Shown here: positions 49,910 through 60,086 of the stretch, piece by piece
How the letters are laid out: each line of letters opens with the position of its first letter
How positions within the stretch are numbered: the first letter of the stretch is position 1
DNA from: Streptomyces violascens
GTDB lineage: Bacteria; Actinomycetota; Actinomycetes; Streptomycetales; Streptomycetaceae
DNA length: 64,000 nucleotides
NCBI RefSeq assembly: GCF_014649955.1
Contig: NZ_BMUA01000001.1
Location: forward strand, 930,001 to 994,000
Direction of reading: 5' to 3'
The notes under the pieces: model-generated
What the model was told of the DNA's origin: nothing
What the model saw: only the letters and a program-made list of their open reading frames with translations
The model's database searches: none
Made by a program: the position numbers and the translations under genes

Positions 49910-51052
49910 TCAGGCGGTGGGCGCGGTCTTCAGGATCGTGCCCACCGCCCTGTCGATCTGGCGCTCCGTCAGATCAGCCCGTGCGGTCAGCCGGATCCGT
50001 GAGATGCCGTCCGGCACCGACGGCGGCCGGAAGCAGCCGACCACGAGCCCGGCCTCACGACAGTCGGCGGCCCAGGCCACCGCGGCCTCCGGCGAGGGCG
50101 CGCGCACCGAGACGACCGCGGCGTCGGGCCGTACCGCCAGGTGTCCGGCGGCGGTGAGCCGGCCGTGCAGTTCGGCCGCGACGGCGCGGGCCCGTCCCGC
50201 CAACTCGGGTTGCATACGCAGCAGTTGCAGCGCGGCGAGCGCCCCGCCGGCCGCCGCGGGGGCGAGCCCGGTGTCGAAGATGAAGGTGCGGGCCGCGTTC
50301 ACCAGATGGCGGATGACCCGGGCCGGGCCGAGGACCGCACCGCCCTGGCTGCCGAGCGACTTCGACAGGGTGACCGTGGCGACCACGTCGTCCGCGCCCG
50401 CGAGGGAGGCCGCGTGCAGCGCGCCGCGCCCACCCTCACCGAGCACCCCGAGCCCGTGCGCGTCGTCCACGACCAGGGCGGACCCGAACTCCCGGCAGGC
50501 CGAGGCGAGTTGGCTCAGCGGGGCGGCGTCGCCGTCCACCGAGAACACCGAGTCGGACACGACGAGGCCGGGCTCGCCGTGCGCGTCCAGGGCCTTGCGG
50601 ACCGCCTCCGGTTCGGCATGCGGCACGACCTCGGTACGGGCGCGGGCGAGCCGGCAGCCGTCGACGATGGAGGCGTGGTTGCCCGCGTCGGAGACGATCA
50701 GGGAGCCGTGCGGGCCGAGCGCGGTGAGCGCCGCGAGGTTCGCCGCGTACCCGGAGGAGAAGACCAGGGCCGACTCGAAACCGCAGAATGCGGCGAGCTC
50801 GCGCTCCAGCTCCGTGTGCAGCGCGGTGGTCCCGGTGACCAGGCGGGAGCCGGTGGCACCCGCGCCCCAGCGGTGGGCGGCCTCGGCCGCGCCCGCCGTG
50901 ACCGCCGGATGCCGGGTGAGTCCCAGGTAGTCGTTGCTCGCCAGGTCCAGGAGGTCCTGGTCCGCGGCCCGGGGCCGCAGGGTGCGCACCAGACCGGCGC
51001 GCTCGCGGCGCTCCGATTCTCCATCGATCCAGTCGAACGGCGCTCGCGGCAT
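49910..51052 (-). CDS. bioF: 8-amino-7-oxononanoate synthase
   Basis: This 380-residue PLP enzyme of the alpha-oxoamine synthase family has [27 protein letters not shown], the [10 protein letters not shown] loop with PLP-ring Asp and the Schiff-base Lys in [11 protein letters not shown]. It joins pimeloyl-thioester with alanine to start biotin ring assembly. It is divergent from bioBAD rather than inside that operon. AAGGGA lies about 8 nt before ATG 51052. Confidence 0.92.
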   Translation of the reverse strand: MPRAPFDWIDGESERRERAGLVRTLRPRAADQDLLDLASNDYLGLTRHPAVTAGAAEAAHRWGAGATGSRLVTGTTALHTELERELAAFCGFESALVFSSGYAANLAALTALGPHGSLIVSDAGNHASIVDGCRLARARTEVVPHAEPEAVRKALDAHGEPGLVVSDSVFSVDGDAAPLSQLASACREFGSALVVDDAHGLGVLGEGGRGALHAASLAGADDVVATVTLSKSLGSQGGAVLGPARVIRHLVNAARTFIFDTGLAPAAAGGALAALQLLRMQPELAGRARAVAAELHGRLTAAGHLAVRPDAAVVSVRAPSPEAAVAWAADCREAGLVVGCFRPPSVPDGISRIRLTARADLTERQIDRAVGTILKTAPTA

Positions 51053-51197
51053 GGTGGAGTCCCTTTTTGTAGGCTGCCGACAGACCCTAGCCGGTGCCAT
51101 GCCAGGTCAGGGTGTGGCGATACACACACCTCAAACGGGCCGTGTTGTGGGATCCCTACCTTGGCCGCAGGCGGTGCCGTGCGCGAAGATCGGCGCC
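51053..51197. promoter_or_regulatory. Shared control region of bioF and bioBAD
   Basis: This 145-bp region between divergent biotin genes holds the inverted repeat GGTGTG-n8-CACACC (51111-51116, 51125-51130). It does not match the TGAAC-n-GTTCA type site of actinobacterial BioQ. No BirA HTH site is evident either. Regulation therefore cannot be named. Confidence 0.4.
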
Positions 51198-52418
51198 ATG
51201 GACCTGCTGAACACGCTGGTGGACAAGGGGTTGCGGCGCGAACTGCCGACCCGCGAAGAGGCACTCGCCGTACTGGCGACCTCCGACGACGAACTGCTCG
51301 ATGTGGTGGCCGCGGCCGGCAAGGTGCGCCGCCAGTGGTTCGGACGCCGGGTGAAGCTGAACTATCTGGTCAACCTGAAGTCGGGCCTGTGCCCCGAGGA
51401 CTGTTCGTACTGCTCCCAGCGGCTCGGCTCCAAGGCCGACATCCTGAAGTACACCTGGCTCAAGCCCGACGAGGCGTCCAAGGCCGCGGCCGCCGGCGTC
51501 GCGGGCGGCGCGAAGCGGGTCTGCCTGGTGGCCAGCGGCCGCGGCCCCACGGACCGCGACATCGCCCGGGTCTCCGAGACGATCGAGACGATCAAGGAAC
51601 AGAACGAGGGCGTCGAGGTCTGCGCCTGCCTCGGCCTCCTCTCGGACGGCCAGGCCGAGCGGCTGCGCGCCGCCGGGGCCGACGCGTACAACCACAACCT
51701 GAACACGTCCGAGGGGACGTACGGGGACATTACGACCACGCACACCTATCAGGACCGCGTGGACACCGTGACCAAGGCGCACGACGCGGGGCTTTCGGCC
51801 TGCTCCGGTCTGATCGCGGGCATGGGCGAGTCCGACGAGGACCTGGTCGACGTGGTCTTCGCGCTGCGCGACCTCGACCCGGACTCGGTGCCGGTGAACT
51901 TCCTCATCCCGTTCGAGGGCACCCCGCTCGGCAAGGAGTGGAACCTCACCCCGCAGCGCTGCCTGCGCATCCTGGCCATGACCCGGTTCGTGTGCCCGGA
52001 CGTGGAGGTGCGGCTGGCCGGCGGCCGCGAGGTGCATCTGCGCTCGATGCAGCCGCTCGCGCTTCACCTGGTCAACTCGATCTTCCTGGGCGACTACCTG
52101 ACCAGCGAGGGCCAGGCCGGACAGGCCGACCTCGACATGATCGCGGACGCCGGGTTCGAGGTGGAGGGCGCGGGCACCACGACCCTCCCCCGGCACCGCG
52201 CGGACGCGGTCGCCGCGGCCGGCTGCGGTTCGGGCGCGAGCGCCTGCGGTTCGCACGAGGAGAGCGGCTGCGGCTCCGACGGGGGCGGCGGCTGCGGGCC
52301 CTGCGGTGGCCACGCCGCCGCCGAGGTGCCCGAGCAGGCGCCCGCGGACCAGGCGCGCACCGATCTGGTGGCCGTGCGCCGCCGCGGCGCGGGGACGGAC
52401 CTCGCGCCCAATGCCTGA
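51198..52418 (+). CDS. bioB: Biotin synthase with Cys-rich C-terminal tail
   Basis: This 406-residue radical-SAM enzyme has the cluster motif CPEDCSYC (Cys65, 69 and 72), [12 protein letters not shown] and the second-cluster region (TGETDE-like [10 protein letters not shown]). It inserts sulfur into dethiobiotin. E. coli BioB has 346 residues; here about 60 more follow, with five Cys between about 342 and 370 in a Gly/Ser-rich context (CGSG, ACGSH, GCGSD, GCGPCGG). The stop overlaps bioA by 8 nt. Confidence 0.93.
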   Translation: MDLLNTLVDKGLRRELPTREEALAVLATSDDELLDVVAAAGKVRRQWFGRRVKLNYLVNLKSGLCPEDCSYCSQRLGSKADILKYTWLKPDEASKAAAAGVAGGAKRVCLVASGRGPTDRDIARVSETIETIKEQNEGVEVCACLGLLSDGQAERLRAAGADAYNHNLNTSEGTYGDITTTHTYQDRVDTVTKAHDAGLSACSGLIAGMGESDEDLVDVVFALRDLDPDSVPVNFLIPFEGTPLGKEWNLTPQRCLRILAMTRFVCPDVEVRLAGGREVHLRSMQPLALHLVNSIFLGDYLTSEGQAGQADLDMIADAGFEVEGAGTTTLPRHRADAVAAAGCGSGASACGSHEESGCGSDGGGGCGPCGGHAAAEVPEQAPADQARTDLVAVRRRGAGTDLAPNA

Positions 52419-53700
52419 GTACTCCCCCACCGATCTGCTCGACCTGGACCGCCGGCACGTCTGGCATCCGTACGGCCCGATGCCGAACCGGCAGGAGCAG
52501 CTCCTGGTCGAGTCGGCGTCGGGCGTACGGCTGCGCCTGGCCGAACCGGCTCACGGGCAGCGCGAGTTGATCGACGGGATGTCGTCGTGGTGGTCGGCCG
52601 TGCACGGCTACAACCACCCGGTGCTCAACGAGGCGGCGCGCGGCCAGCTCGACCGGATGAGTCATGTGATGTTCGGCGGGCTCACGCACGAGCCCGCCGT
52701 CCGGCTCGCCACCCGGCTCGTCGAGATCACGCCCGGGCCGCTCCAGCACGTCTTCCTCAGCGACTCCGGTTCGGTCGCGGTCGAGGTCGCCGTGAAGATG
52801 TGCCTGCAGTACTGGCGCTCGGTCGGGCAGCCGCGCAAGCAGCGCCTGCTCACCTGGCGCGGCGGCTACCACGGCGACACCTGGCAGCCGATGTCGGTGT
52901 GCGACCCCGAGGGCGGGATGCACGAGCTGTGGCAGGGCGCGCTGCCCCGCCAGATCTTCGTCGGCGCCCCGCCCGCGGAGTTCGAGGAGTCGTACGCGAG
53001 TGAGCTGCGCGAGGCGATCGCGCGGCACGCCGACGAGCTGGCCGCGGTGATCGTGGAGCCGGTGGTGCAGGGCGCGGGCGGGATGCGCTTCCACGCGCCG
53101 GAGTATCTGCGGGTGCTGCGCGAGGCCTGCGACGAGCACGGTGTGCTGCTCGTCTTCGACGAGATCGCCTCCGGCTTCGGCCGTACCGGCGCGCTGTTCG
53201 CGGCCGATCACGCGGCGCTCGCGCCGGACGTCATGTGCGTCGGCAAGGCGCTGACCGGCGGTTATCTGTCGATGGCGGCGACGCTCTGCACGAGCCGGGT
53301 CGCCGAAGGCATCTCCTCGGGCGAAGTCCCGGTGCTCGCCCACGGCCCGACGTTCATGGGCAATCCGCTGGCCGCCTCGGTGGCCCTCGCCTCGATCGAT
53401 CTGCTGCTCGGCCAGGACTGGCAGGGCGAGATCAAGCGCATCGAGACCGGCCTGCTCGACGGCCTTGGGCCGGCCCGCTCGATCGAGGGCGTACGGGACG
53501 TCCGGGTGCTCGGCGCCATCGGCGTGGTCCAGCTGGACCACGACGTGGACATGAAGGCCGCGACCGCGGCGGCCGTGCGCGAGGGCGTATGGCTGCGGCC
53601 GTTCCGGGATCTGATCTACACGATGCCGCCCTATGTGACGGGCGACGACGATCTGGCGCGCATCTGCCGTGCGGTGTGCGCGGCGGCGCGGGAGGGCTGA
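52411..53700 (+). CDS. bioA: Adenosylmethionine-8-amino-7-oxononanoate aminotransferase
   Basis: This 429-residue class III PLP aminotransferase has HVWHPYGP and the double Trp of [13 protein letters not shown] typical of Bio[24 protein letters not shown] and the Schiff-base Lys in CVGKALTGG. It uses SAM as amino donor to make DAPA. ATG 52411 lies inside the bioB 3' end, a coupled overlap. Confidence 0.94.
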   Translation: MPEYSPTDLLDLDRRHVWHPYGPMPNRQEQLLVESASGVRLRLAEPAHGQRELIDGMSSWWSAVHGYNHPVLNEAARGQLDRMSHVMFGGLTHEPAVRLATRLVEITPGPLQHVFLSDSGSVAVEVAVKMCLQYWRSVGQPRKQRLLTWRGGYHGDTWQPMSVCDPEGGMHELWQGALPRQIFVGAPPAEFEESYASELREAIARHADELAAVIVEPVVQGAGGMRFHAPEYLRVLREACDEHGVLLVFDEIASGFGRTGALFAADHAALAPDVMCVGKALTGGYLSMAATLCTSRVAEGISSGEVPVLAHGPTFMGNPLAASVALASIDLLLGQDWQGEIKRIETGLLDGLGPARSIEGVRDVRVLGAIGVVQLDHDVDMKAATAAAVREGVWLRPFRDLIYTMPPYVTGDDDLARICRAVCAAAREG

Positions 53701-53701
53701 G

Positions 53702-54394
53702 ATGGCGATTCTGGTCGTGAGCGGTACGGGCACCGAGATCGGCAAGACGATCACCACGGCGGCCCTCGCCGCGGTGGCGCTCGCCGCCGGCCGTTCGGTG
53801 GCCGTGCTCAAACCGGCGCAGACGGGGGTCGCGCCGGGCGAGCCCGGCGACGTCTTCGAGGTGCGGCGGCTCGCGGGCGAGGCGGTGACCGGGGTCGAAC
53901 TGGCCCGGTTCCCCGAGCCGTTGGCGCCCAACACATCGGCCCGCCGGGCCGGGATGACGCCGGTGGGTCCCGAGGAGGTGGCCGAGGCCGCCGCGAAGCT
54001 GGCCACCGAGCACGATCTCGTCCTGGTCGAGGGCGCGGGCGGGCTCCTGGTCCGCTTCGACGACGAGGGCGGCACGCTCGCGGACGCGGCCCGGCTGCTC
54101 GGTGCCCCCGTCCTGGTGGTGACGCCCGCCGGACTGGGCACACTGAACTCGACGGCCCTGACCGCCGAGGCCCTGCGGGCCCGGGATCTCGCATGCGCCG
54201 GGGTCGTCGTGGGCATCTGGCCGGCCGAGCCGGATCTGGCCTCGCGATGCAATCTCGCGGACCTTCCCGAGGTGGCCGGCGCACCCTTGCTCGGCACCGT
54301 GCCCGAGGGCGCCGGACGGCTGGCGCCCGCCGACTTCCGTACCCGAGCGGCCGGTTGGCTCGCCCCGGCGCTCGGCGGCGTTTGGAGTATCTGA
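53702..54394 (+). CDS. bioD: Dethiobiotin synthetase
   Basis: This 230-residue P-loop enzyme has GTGTEIGKT (8-16), KPAQTGV, and the EGAGGLLV motif with the catalytic acid region. It closes the ureido ring of dethiobiotin using CO2 and ATP. It starts 1 nt after the bioA stop (TGAGATG) and its own stop forms TGATG with the following VOC gene. Confidence 0.94.
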   Translation: MAILVVSGTGTEIGKTITTAALAAVALAAGRSVAVLKPAQTGVAPGEPGDVFEVRRLAGEAVTGVELARFPEPLAPNTSARRAGMTPVGPEEVAEAAAKLATEHDLVLVEGAGGLLVRFDDEGGTLADAARLLGAPVLVVTPAGLGTLNSTALTAEALRARDLACAGVVVGIWPAEPDLASRCNLADLPEVAGAPLLGTVPEGAGRLAPADFRTRAAGWLAPALGGVWSI

Positions 54395-54756
54395 TGGCTG
54401 TGTTACGGGCCCGCCTCGGGCAGCTCGTCGTGGACTGCGCCGACCCGGGGCGGCTCGCCCGCTTCTGGGCCGGGCTGCTCGGCGGGCGCCCGGTGGTGCG
54501 GGACTCCTCGTGGGCGTACGTCGATCCGCCGGGCGCGCCCAGGCTCGCCTTCCAGCGGGTGCCTGAGGAGAAGGCGGGCAAGAACCGGCTGCACCTGGAC
54601 CTCGCGGTCGAGGACGTGCGCCGGGCGCGGGCGGCGGCCGTGCGGCGCGGGGCACATCCCGTGGGTGCGACCGTGACCGACGCCCAGGGGACCTTCCAGG
54701 TGATGCGCGACCCCGAGGGCAACGAGTTCTGCTTGGTGGAGTCCGCGGACGGGTGA
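54394..54756 (+). CDS. VOC family (glyoxalase/bleomycin-resistance-like) protein
   Basis: This 120-residue protein is a single VOC fold repeat pair: LGQLVVDCADPGRLARFWAGLLG, RLHLDLAVEDV and VMRDPEGNEFCLVE. These are typical of the small Streptomyces VOC proteins annotated as glyoxalase-like. The substrate is unknown. It is translationally coupled to bioD by TGATG, so it belongs to the biotin transcript whatever its function. Confidence 0.87.
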   Translation: MAVLRARLGQLVVDCADPGRLARFWAGLLGGRPVVRDSSWAYVDPPGAPRLAFQRVPEEKAGKNRLHLDLAVEDVRRARAAAVRRGAHPVGATVTDAQGTFQVMRDPEGNEFCLVESADG

Positions 54757-54824
54757 GCGGGCGCGGCGCGGGGACAATGCGGGTAACGCGACGGCTGCCC
54801 GCCCGCAGGCTCAGGAGGTCCGAC

Positions 54825-55505
54825 ATGGCGCAGCGAACCAAGATCGCCCCGGATGCCGTGCACCACCCCGTGTTCGCCCGCTTCTACGCGCGCTACAGCG
54901 AGGCGGTCGACCTGAGAGCCGGGATCGCCGAGCACCGCCACGAACTGCTCGACGGCCTCTCGGGGCGCGTCATCGAGATCGGGGCGGGCAACGGGCTCAA
55001 CTTCGCGCACTATCCGGCGGCCGTGTCCGAGGTCGTGGCCATCGAACCGGAGCGCACACTGCGGCAGTCGGCGGTCCGCTCGGCCCTCCAGGCGGAGGTT
55101 CCGGTGGACGTGGTGCCGGGTGCGGCGGAAGCCCTGCCGGTCAAGAGCGAGGCCTTCGACGCGGCGGTCGCCTCGCTGGTGCTGTGTTCGGTACGGGACC
55201 TCTCCAGGGCGCTCGGTGAGATCCGCCGGGTGCTGCGCCCGGGCGGCGAGCTGCGGTTCTTCGAGCACGGCCGGGCGGACGGCCGGGTGCTTGCGGCAGT
55301 GCAGCGCGGCCTGGACCGCACGGTGTGGCCGCTGCTGTTCGGCGGCTGCCACACGGCACGCGATCCGCTGGGCGCGATCGAGGCGGCGGGCTTCGAGATC
55401 GTCGGCCACCGCCGTCTGCGGGTGCCCGCCAAGGGCGTCGGCTCCCCGTCCTCGCCGTGTGTGCTCGGGGTGGCCCGGCGCCCCGCGCTCGGCCCGGACG
55501 AATAG
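54825..55505 (+). CDS. Class I SAM-dependent methyltransferase
   Basis: This 226-residue methyltransferase has motif I VIEIGAGNGLNFAHYP, motif II around VVAIEPE, LVLCSVRDLSRALGEIRRVLRPGG as motifs IV/V, and FFEHGR. It is close to the small UbiE/COQ5-like Streptomyces proteins of unknown substrate. ATG 54825 is chosen; an AGGAGGTC lies upstream. It starts 68 nt after the VOC gene. Confidence 0.87.
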   Translation: MAQRTKIAPDAVHHPVFARFYARYSEAVDLRAGIAEHRHELLDGLSGRVIEIGAGNGLNFAHYPAAVSEVVAIEPERTLRQSAVRSALQAEVPVDVVPGAAEALPVKSEAFDAAVASLVLCSVRDLSRALGEIRRVLRPGGELRFFEHGRADGRVLAAVQRGLDRTVWPLLFGGCHTARDPLGAIEAAGFEIVGHRRLRVPAKGVGSPSSPCVLGVARRPALGPDE

Positions 55506-55655
55506 GGGCCCGTGCCCGAGCGTGGCGCGTGGCCCTTACATCCGCCTGCCCACACCGGGCCCCCCGACGGATGGCGACGGCTCGGCCCCGGCCTCTACTC
55601 TCTTGTGCGGTACGGGAGTTGGAGCGGCCATGACGCCACAATCGGGGAGGCGGCC

Positions 55656-56474
55656 TTGTCCACACCTGCAACGGCACGCGCGTACGGCACGGAGCCCGCG
55701 CGGCCGGTCGCCGCGCGGGCGCGCGGACTCACCAAGGCGTACGGCAGCGGCGAGACCACGGTGCTCGCCCTGGACTCGGTCGACGTCGACATCATGCGGG
55801 GCGCCTTCACCGCGGTGATGGGTCCTTCGGGTTCGGGGAAGTCGACGCTGATGCACTGTCTGGCCGGGCTCGACACCGTGTCGGCGGGGCAGGTGTGGCT
55901 CGGGGACACCGAGATCACCGGGCTCAGGGACCGGGAGCTGACCCGGCTCAGGCGGGACCGGATCGGCTTCATGTTCCAGTCGTTCAACCTGCTGCCCACG
56001 CTCACGGCCGCCGAGAACATCACGCTGCCGATGGACATCGCGGGCCGCACCCCGGACGGCGCGTGGGTGGACCGGGTCATCGACACGCTCGGCCTGCGCG
56101 ACCGGCTGGGGCACCGTCCGGCGCAGTTGTCCGGGGGCCAGCAGCAGCGGGTCGCGTGTGCGCGGGCGCTCGCGTCCCGGCCCGAGCTGATCTTCACGGA
56201 CGAGCCGACCGGCAACCTGGACTCGCGGGCCGGCGCTGAGGTCCTGGCGTTCCTGCGGGAGGCGGTGGACAGCCTGGAGCAGACCGTGGTGATGGTGACC
56301 CACGACCCGGGCGCCGCGGGCCACGCCGATCTGGTCCTCTTCCTGGGCGACGGCCGGATCGTGGACCGGATGGAGCGGCCCACCGCGGAGGCCGTCCTGG
56401 AGCGGATGCGGCTCTTCTCGGGCGCCCGGCCGAGCCCCGGCGGCGCCCCCGACGACGTGCTGCGGAAGAGCTGA
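55656..56474 (+). CDS. ABC transporter ATPase, MacB/LolD family
   Basis: This 272-residue ATPase has Walker A GPSGSGKS (56-63), FMFQSFNLLPTLT at the Q-loop, signature LSGGQQQR, Walker B LIFTDEPTGNLD and switch His VTHD. It is of the MacB/LolD/YtrE type that works with FtsX-like permeases. The start is TTG at 55656 with GGGGAGG 6 nt upstream; no ATG or GTG fits well. It is followed after 6 nt by the permease. Confidence 0.92.
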   Translation: MSTPATARAYGTEPARPVAARARGLTKAYGSGETTVLALDSVDVDIMRGAFTAVMGPSGSGKSTLMHCLAGLDTVSAGQVWLGDTEITGLRDRELTRLRRDRIGFMFQSFNLLPTLTAAENITLPMDIAGRTPDGAWVDRVIDTLGLRDRLGHRPAQLSGGQQQRVACARALASRPELIFTDEPTGNLDSRAGAEVLAFLREAVDSLEQTVVMVTHDPGAAGHADLVLFLGDGRIVDRMERPTAEAVLERMRLFSGARPSPGGAPDDVLRKS

Positions 56475-56480
56475 CCGGCC

Positions 56481-59048
56481 GTGCTGAAGGCGACCCTGCG
56501 CGGTTTCCTCGCGCACAAGGGACGGCTCCTCCTGTCCGCTCTCGCCGTGGTGCTCTCGGTGGCGTTCGTGGCCGGTTCGCTGATCTTCTCGGACACCGTG
56601 GCGCGCACCTTCGACCGGCTCTTCGCCTCGACGTCGGCCGATGTGACCGTCTCTCCGAAGAAGCAGATCGACACCGCGCTGCCGTCCGGCGAGACACCCA
56701 CCGTGCCGGCCGCGCTCGCCGCCCAGCTCGCCCGGGTCGACGGCGTCGCGGCGGCCCGCATCGACGCGGCCGTCTCCAACATCACCATCATCGATGCCCA
56801 CGACAAGGCGGTGGGACCGACCACCGGCGGCCCCACGATCGCCACCAACTGGTATGTCACCCAGCGAAGTCCGGTGAAGCTGACGAGTGGTCATGAACCG
56901 CGCGGGCCCCACGAGGCGCTGCTCGACAAGGACACCGCGGACAAGAAGAAGGTGCGGATCGGCGACACCCTCACCGTGCTCGCCGGGCCCGGTTCGTTCA
57001 AGGTGGACGTGGTCGGGATCGCCACGTTCACCACCACCAACCCGGGCGCGGCCCTGGTCTTCCTGGACACCCCGACCGCCCAGTCCCGGCTGCTCGGCAC
57101 CGCGGACGCGGCGACCAGCATCTCGGTCGACGCGGCACCGGGCGTCGGTGACGACGTACTGAAGCAGCGCATCGCGGACCGGCTCGGCGGACGGTACGAG
57201 CTCAGGACCGCGGCCGAGCAGGCGACGTCGGACGCCGCGCAGCTCGGCGGGTTCCTCGATGTCATCAAGTATCTGATGCTGGGCTTCGCGGGCATCGCGG
57301 TGCTCGTCGGAATCTTCCTGATCGTCAATACCTTCTCCATGCTGATCGCCCAACGCACCCGGGAGCTGGGCCTGTTGAGGGCGCTCGGCGCCGATCGCGG
57401 ACAGGTGCGCCGTTCGGTGCTCCTGGAGGCGCTGCTTCTCGGCCTGGCGGGATCGACGCTGGGGCTCGCCGCGGGCGTCGGGCTCGCCGTCGGGCTCATC
57501 GCGCTGATGAGCCTGTTCGGGATGAACCTGAGCGCCGCCGAGATGGTGTTCAACTGGCCGACGCCGGTGGCCGCCTATGCGGTGGGTGTCGGCGTGACGT
57601 TCGTCTCCGCCTATCTGCCGGCCCGCCGGGCGGCCAAGGTCTCCCCCATGGCCGCGCTCGTCGATGCCGAAGTGGCGGGCTCCGGGCGGCCGTTGCGGGT
57701 ACGGGCCGTGGTGGGCGCGCTGCTCGGCGCGGCCGGAGCGGCGGCCCTGGCGGGCTGCGCGAGCAGCACCAAGGCCTCAACCGCCTCATCGTTGCTGGGA
57801 CTTGGCCTCGTATTCACGCTGATCGCGACCGTCGTCGCGGGTCCGCTTCTGGTGCGTCCGGTGATCCGGGTGCTCGGCGGGGCGTTCCCCGCGGTGTTCG
57901 GCCCGGTGGGCCGGATGAGCCAGCGCAACGCCCTGCGCAACCCGCGGCGTACCGGAGCGACCGCGTCCGCCCTGATGGTCGGCATCGCCCTGGTCACCGG
58001 GCTCTCGGTCGCCAGCTCCTCGATGTCCAAATCCTTCGACCAGCAGATCGACCGGGTCCTCGGCGCGGACTTCGTCATCCAGAACGCCAACTTCCAGCCG
58101 TTCCCGCAGGAGATCACCGAGCGGATCCGGGCGACGCAGGGCGTGGGCACGGTGGTGCGCCAGCGGTTCGCGCCCGTGCGGATCACCCTGCCGGACGGCA
58201 GGAAGGCCGACACGGCGGCGTCCGGCTACGACCAGCGGCTCGACGACGTGGCCCATCTGACGTACGCGGGCGGCGGCACCGCGCAGGCGCTCGCCGCCGA
58301 CGGCCTCGCGATGGACAAGACGTACGCCCACGACCACGACGTGCGGATCGGCGACTCGCTGCCCGTGCTGTTCTCCTCCGGGCAGCAGGCGCGCCTGAAC
58401 GTGGCGGCGCTGACCGACATGAACCAGGGCAGCGGCGGATTCGCGACCGAGGGCGCCCTCTTCATGGGCCTGCCCACGCTGGAGCGGTATGTGCCCGGCG
58501 GCCAGGACGCCGCCGTGTACGTGAACGCGGCGGGCGGCACACCCGCCGACCGGCTGCGCGCCGCGCTGAAGACCACACTGAACTCGTATCCCCAGGTCCA
58601 GGTCCGGGACCAGAGCGACTACAAGAAGCTGGTGCACGACCAGATCGCGGTGCTGCTCTACCTGGTGTACGCGCTGCTCGGCCTGGCGATCGTGATCGCG
58701 GTGCTCGGGGTGGTCAACACCCTTGCCCTGTCCGTGGTCGAGCGGACCAGGGAGATCGGGCTGCTGCGGGCGATCGGGCTCTCGCGGGTGCAGCTGAGGC
58801 GGATGATCCGGCTGGAATCCGTCGTGATCGCCGTCTTCGGCGCACTGCTCGGGCTCGCCCTGGGCATGGTGTGGGGGGTGGCGGTGCAGCAGGTGCTCGC
58901 GCTCCAGGGCCTCACCGCGTTCGCGGTGCCGTGGTCGACGATCGTCGCGGTCGCGGTGGGTTCGGCGGTCGTCGGTCTGGTGGCGGCGCTGCTGCCCGCG
59001 CTGCGGGCCTCGCGGATGAATGTACTCGCCGCCATCGCACACGAGTAA
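56481..59048 (+). CDS. FtsX-like ABC transporter permease (double FtsX)
   Basis: This 855-residue protein with GTG start has an N-terminal membrane anchor, a MacB-PCD extracellular domain, an FtsX unit of several helices, a second extracellular domain (about 540-730) and a second FtsX unit at the end (VVNTLALSVVERTREIGLLRAIGLSRVQL). Such double-FtsX permeases with a separate ATPase act in export, lipoprotein handling or peptide resistance. No sensor kinase is adjacent, so its trigger is unknown. Confidence 0.9.
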   Translation: MLKATLRGFLAHKGRLLLSALAVVLSVAFVAGSLIFSDTVARTFDRLFASTSADVTVSPKKQIDTALPSGETPTVPAALAAQLARVDGVAAARIDAAVSNITIIDAHDKAVGPTTGGPTIATNWYVTQRSPVKLTSGHEPRGPHEALLDKDTADKKKVRIGDTLTVLAGPGSFKVDVVGIATFTTTNPGAALVFLDTPTAQSRLLGTADAATSISVDAAPGVGDDVLKQRIADRLGGRYELRTAAEQATSDAAQLGGFLDVIKYLMLGFAGIAVLVGIFLIVNTFSMLIAQRTRELGLLRALGADRGQVRRSVLLEALLLGLAGSTLGLAAGVGLAVGLIALMSLFGMNLSAAEMVFNWPTPVAAYAVGVGVTFVSAYLPARRAAKVSPMAALVDAEVAGSGRPLRVRAVVGALLGAAGAAALAGCASSTKASTASSLLGLGLVFTLIATVVAGPLLVRPVIRVLGGAFPAVFGPVGRMSQRNALRNPRRTGATASALMVGIALVTGLSVASSSMSKSFDQQIDRVLGADFVIQNANFQPFPQEITERIRATQGVGTVVRQRFAPVRITLPDGRKADTAASGYDQRLDDVAHLTYAGGGTAQALAADGLAMDKTYAHDHDVRIGDSLPVLFSSGQQARLNVAALTDMNQGSGGFATEGALFMGLPTLERYVPGGQDAAVYVNAAGGTPADRLRAALKTTLNSYPQVQVRDQSDYKKLVHDQIAVLLYLVYALLGLAIVIAVLGVVNTLALSVVERTREIGLLRAIGLSRVQLRRMIRLESVVIAVFGALLGLALGMVWGVAVQQVLALQGLTAFAVPWSTIVAVAVGSAVVGLVAALLPALRASRMNVLAAIAHE

Positions 59049-59072
59049 CTCCCCGTCCATGAAGGAGAGTTG

Positions 59073-59957
59073 ATGATCCGTCCGTTCCGTTTCGCTGTGA
59101 ACATGGTGACCCCGGCGGTGGGCGGGGAGTGGCGCAAGCGCTGCCGCCGGGCCGAGGAGCTCGGCTACGACGTCATCCAGGTGGCCGACCATCTGGGCAT
59201 GCCCGCGCCGTTCCCCTCCGTGGTGGCCGCCGCGTACGCCACCGAGCGCCCCCGGGTCGGGCCCTTCGTGCTCAACGCCGCGTTCTGGACGCCGGCGCTG
59301 CTTGCCCGAGAGATCGCCACGGTGGACGCGCTGACCGACGGGCGCCTGGAGGTCGGGCTCGGCACCGGATACGTACGCGAGGAGCACGAGCGGGCCGGGG
59401 TCGCGTGGCGCACACCGGGCGGCCGGGTCGACCATCTCGCCCGCACCATACGGGAGTTGGAGCGCCTCCTGGGGGACGAGGCACACGCTGGGCAGCTCGT
59501 GCAGCGGCCCCGGCCTCCGCTGCTCATCGGCGCAAAGGGCGACCGGATGCTGCGGCTGACCGCCGAGCACGCGGACATAGCCGCTTTCACCGGGACGCGG
59601 ACCTCTCCCGTCGACGGGACGCTCACCGTCATGAACGCCGACGACCTGGCGGAGCGGATCACCACCTACCGGAGGTTCGCAGCCGGGCGCGAGACTCCGG
59701 CCGAGCTCAATCTGCTGATCCAGTGGGTGGCCGTGACCCGGGACCGGCGGGCCTCGGTGCGCGAAGCCCTGCACCGCCTTCCCTATCTGACCGAGAACGA
59801 GATGCTCGACCTGCCGATGCTGCTCATCGGCACGGTGCGGCAGATGGCCGACCAGCTGCGCGCCCAGCGGGAGCGCTACGGCTTCTCCTACCTCACGGTC
59901 CTCGACTCGTACATGGAGGAGTTCGGGGCGGTGATCGAGGAGCTGCGGGGCGAGTGA
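59073..59957 (+). CDS. F420-dependent LLM-class oxidoreductase
   Basis: This 294-residue luciferase-like monooxygenase family protein has the start FRFAVNMVTPA, GLGTGYVREEHERAG and LLIGAKGDRMLRLTAEHADI. These match the TIGR03621-type F420-dependent enzymes of actinobacteria. GGAGAG lies before ATG 59073; the in-frame TTG at 59070 was ignored. The substrate is unknown. It follows the FtsX gene by 24 nt. Confidence 0.88.
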   Translation: MIRPFRFAVNMVTPAVGGEWRKRCRRAEELGYDVIQVADHLGMPAPFPSVVAAAYATERPRVGPFVLNAAFWTPALLAREIATVDALTDGRLEVGLGTGYVREEHERAGVAWRTPGGRVDHLARTIRELERLLGDEAHAGQLVQRPRPPLLIGAKGDRMLRLTAEHADIAAFTGTRTSPVDGTLTVMNADDLAERITTYRRFAAGRETPAELNLLIQWVAVTRDRRASVREALHRLPYLTENEMLDLPMLLIGTVRQMADQLRAQRERYGFSYLTVLDSYMEEFGAVIEELRGE

Positions 59958-59970
59958 GCGGACGCCCGCG

Positions 59971-60047
59971 CCGATCGGGGTCCGCATCGATCGGCGCCCG
60001 TGCCGGTCGGCCTGTATCGATCGGCCCGGATCGATCGGCGTCCGTAT
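59971..60047. repeat. Five degenerate tandem repeats of a CGATCGGCGYCCGYA-like unit
   Basis: Units of 14-17 nt run at about 59971, 59988, 60004, 60018 and 60032, each built on CGATCGG or CGGTCGG followed by a C/G-rich piece and an AT-containing end. They fill most of the 129-bp gap between the F420 enzyme and the GNAT gene. Their function is unknown; CGATCG is self-complementary. Confidence 0.6.
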
Positions 60048-60086
60048 GGCAAAACGGTTCGCCGCGGGTCACGGCCCGGTGGTGGG

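Noticed and set aside
51053..51197. BioQ or BirA operator
   Set aside because: No TGAAC/GTTCA palindrome or BirA-type site was seen.
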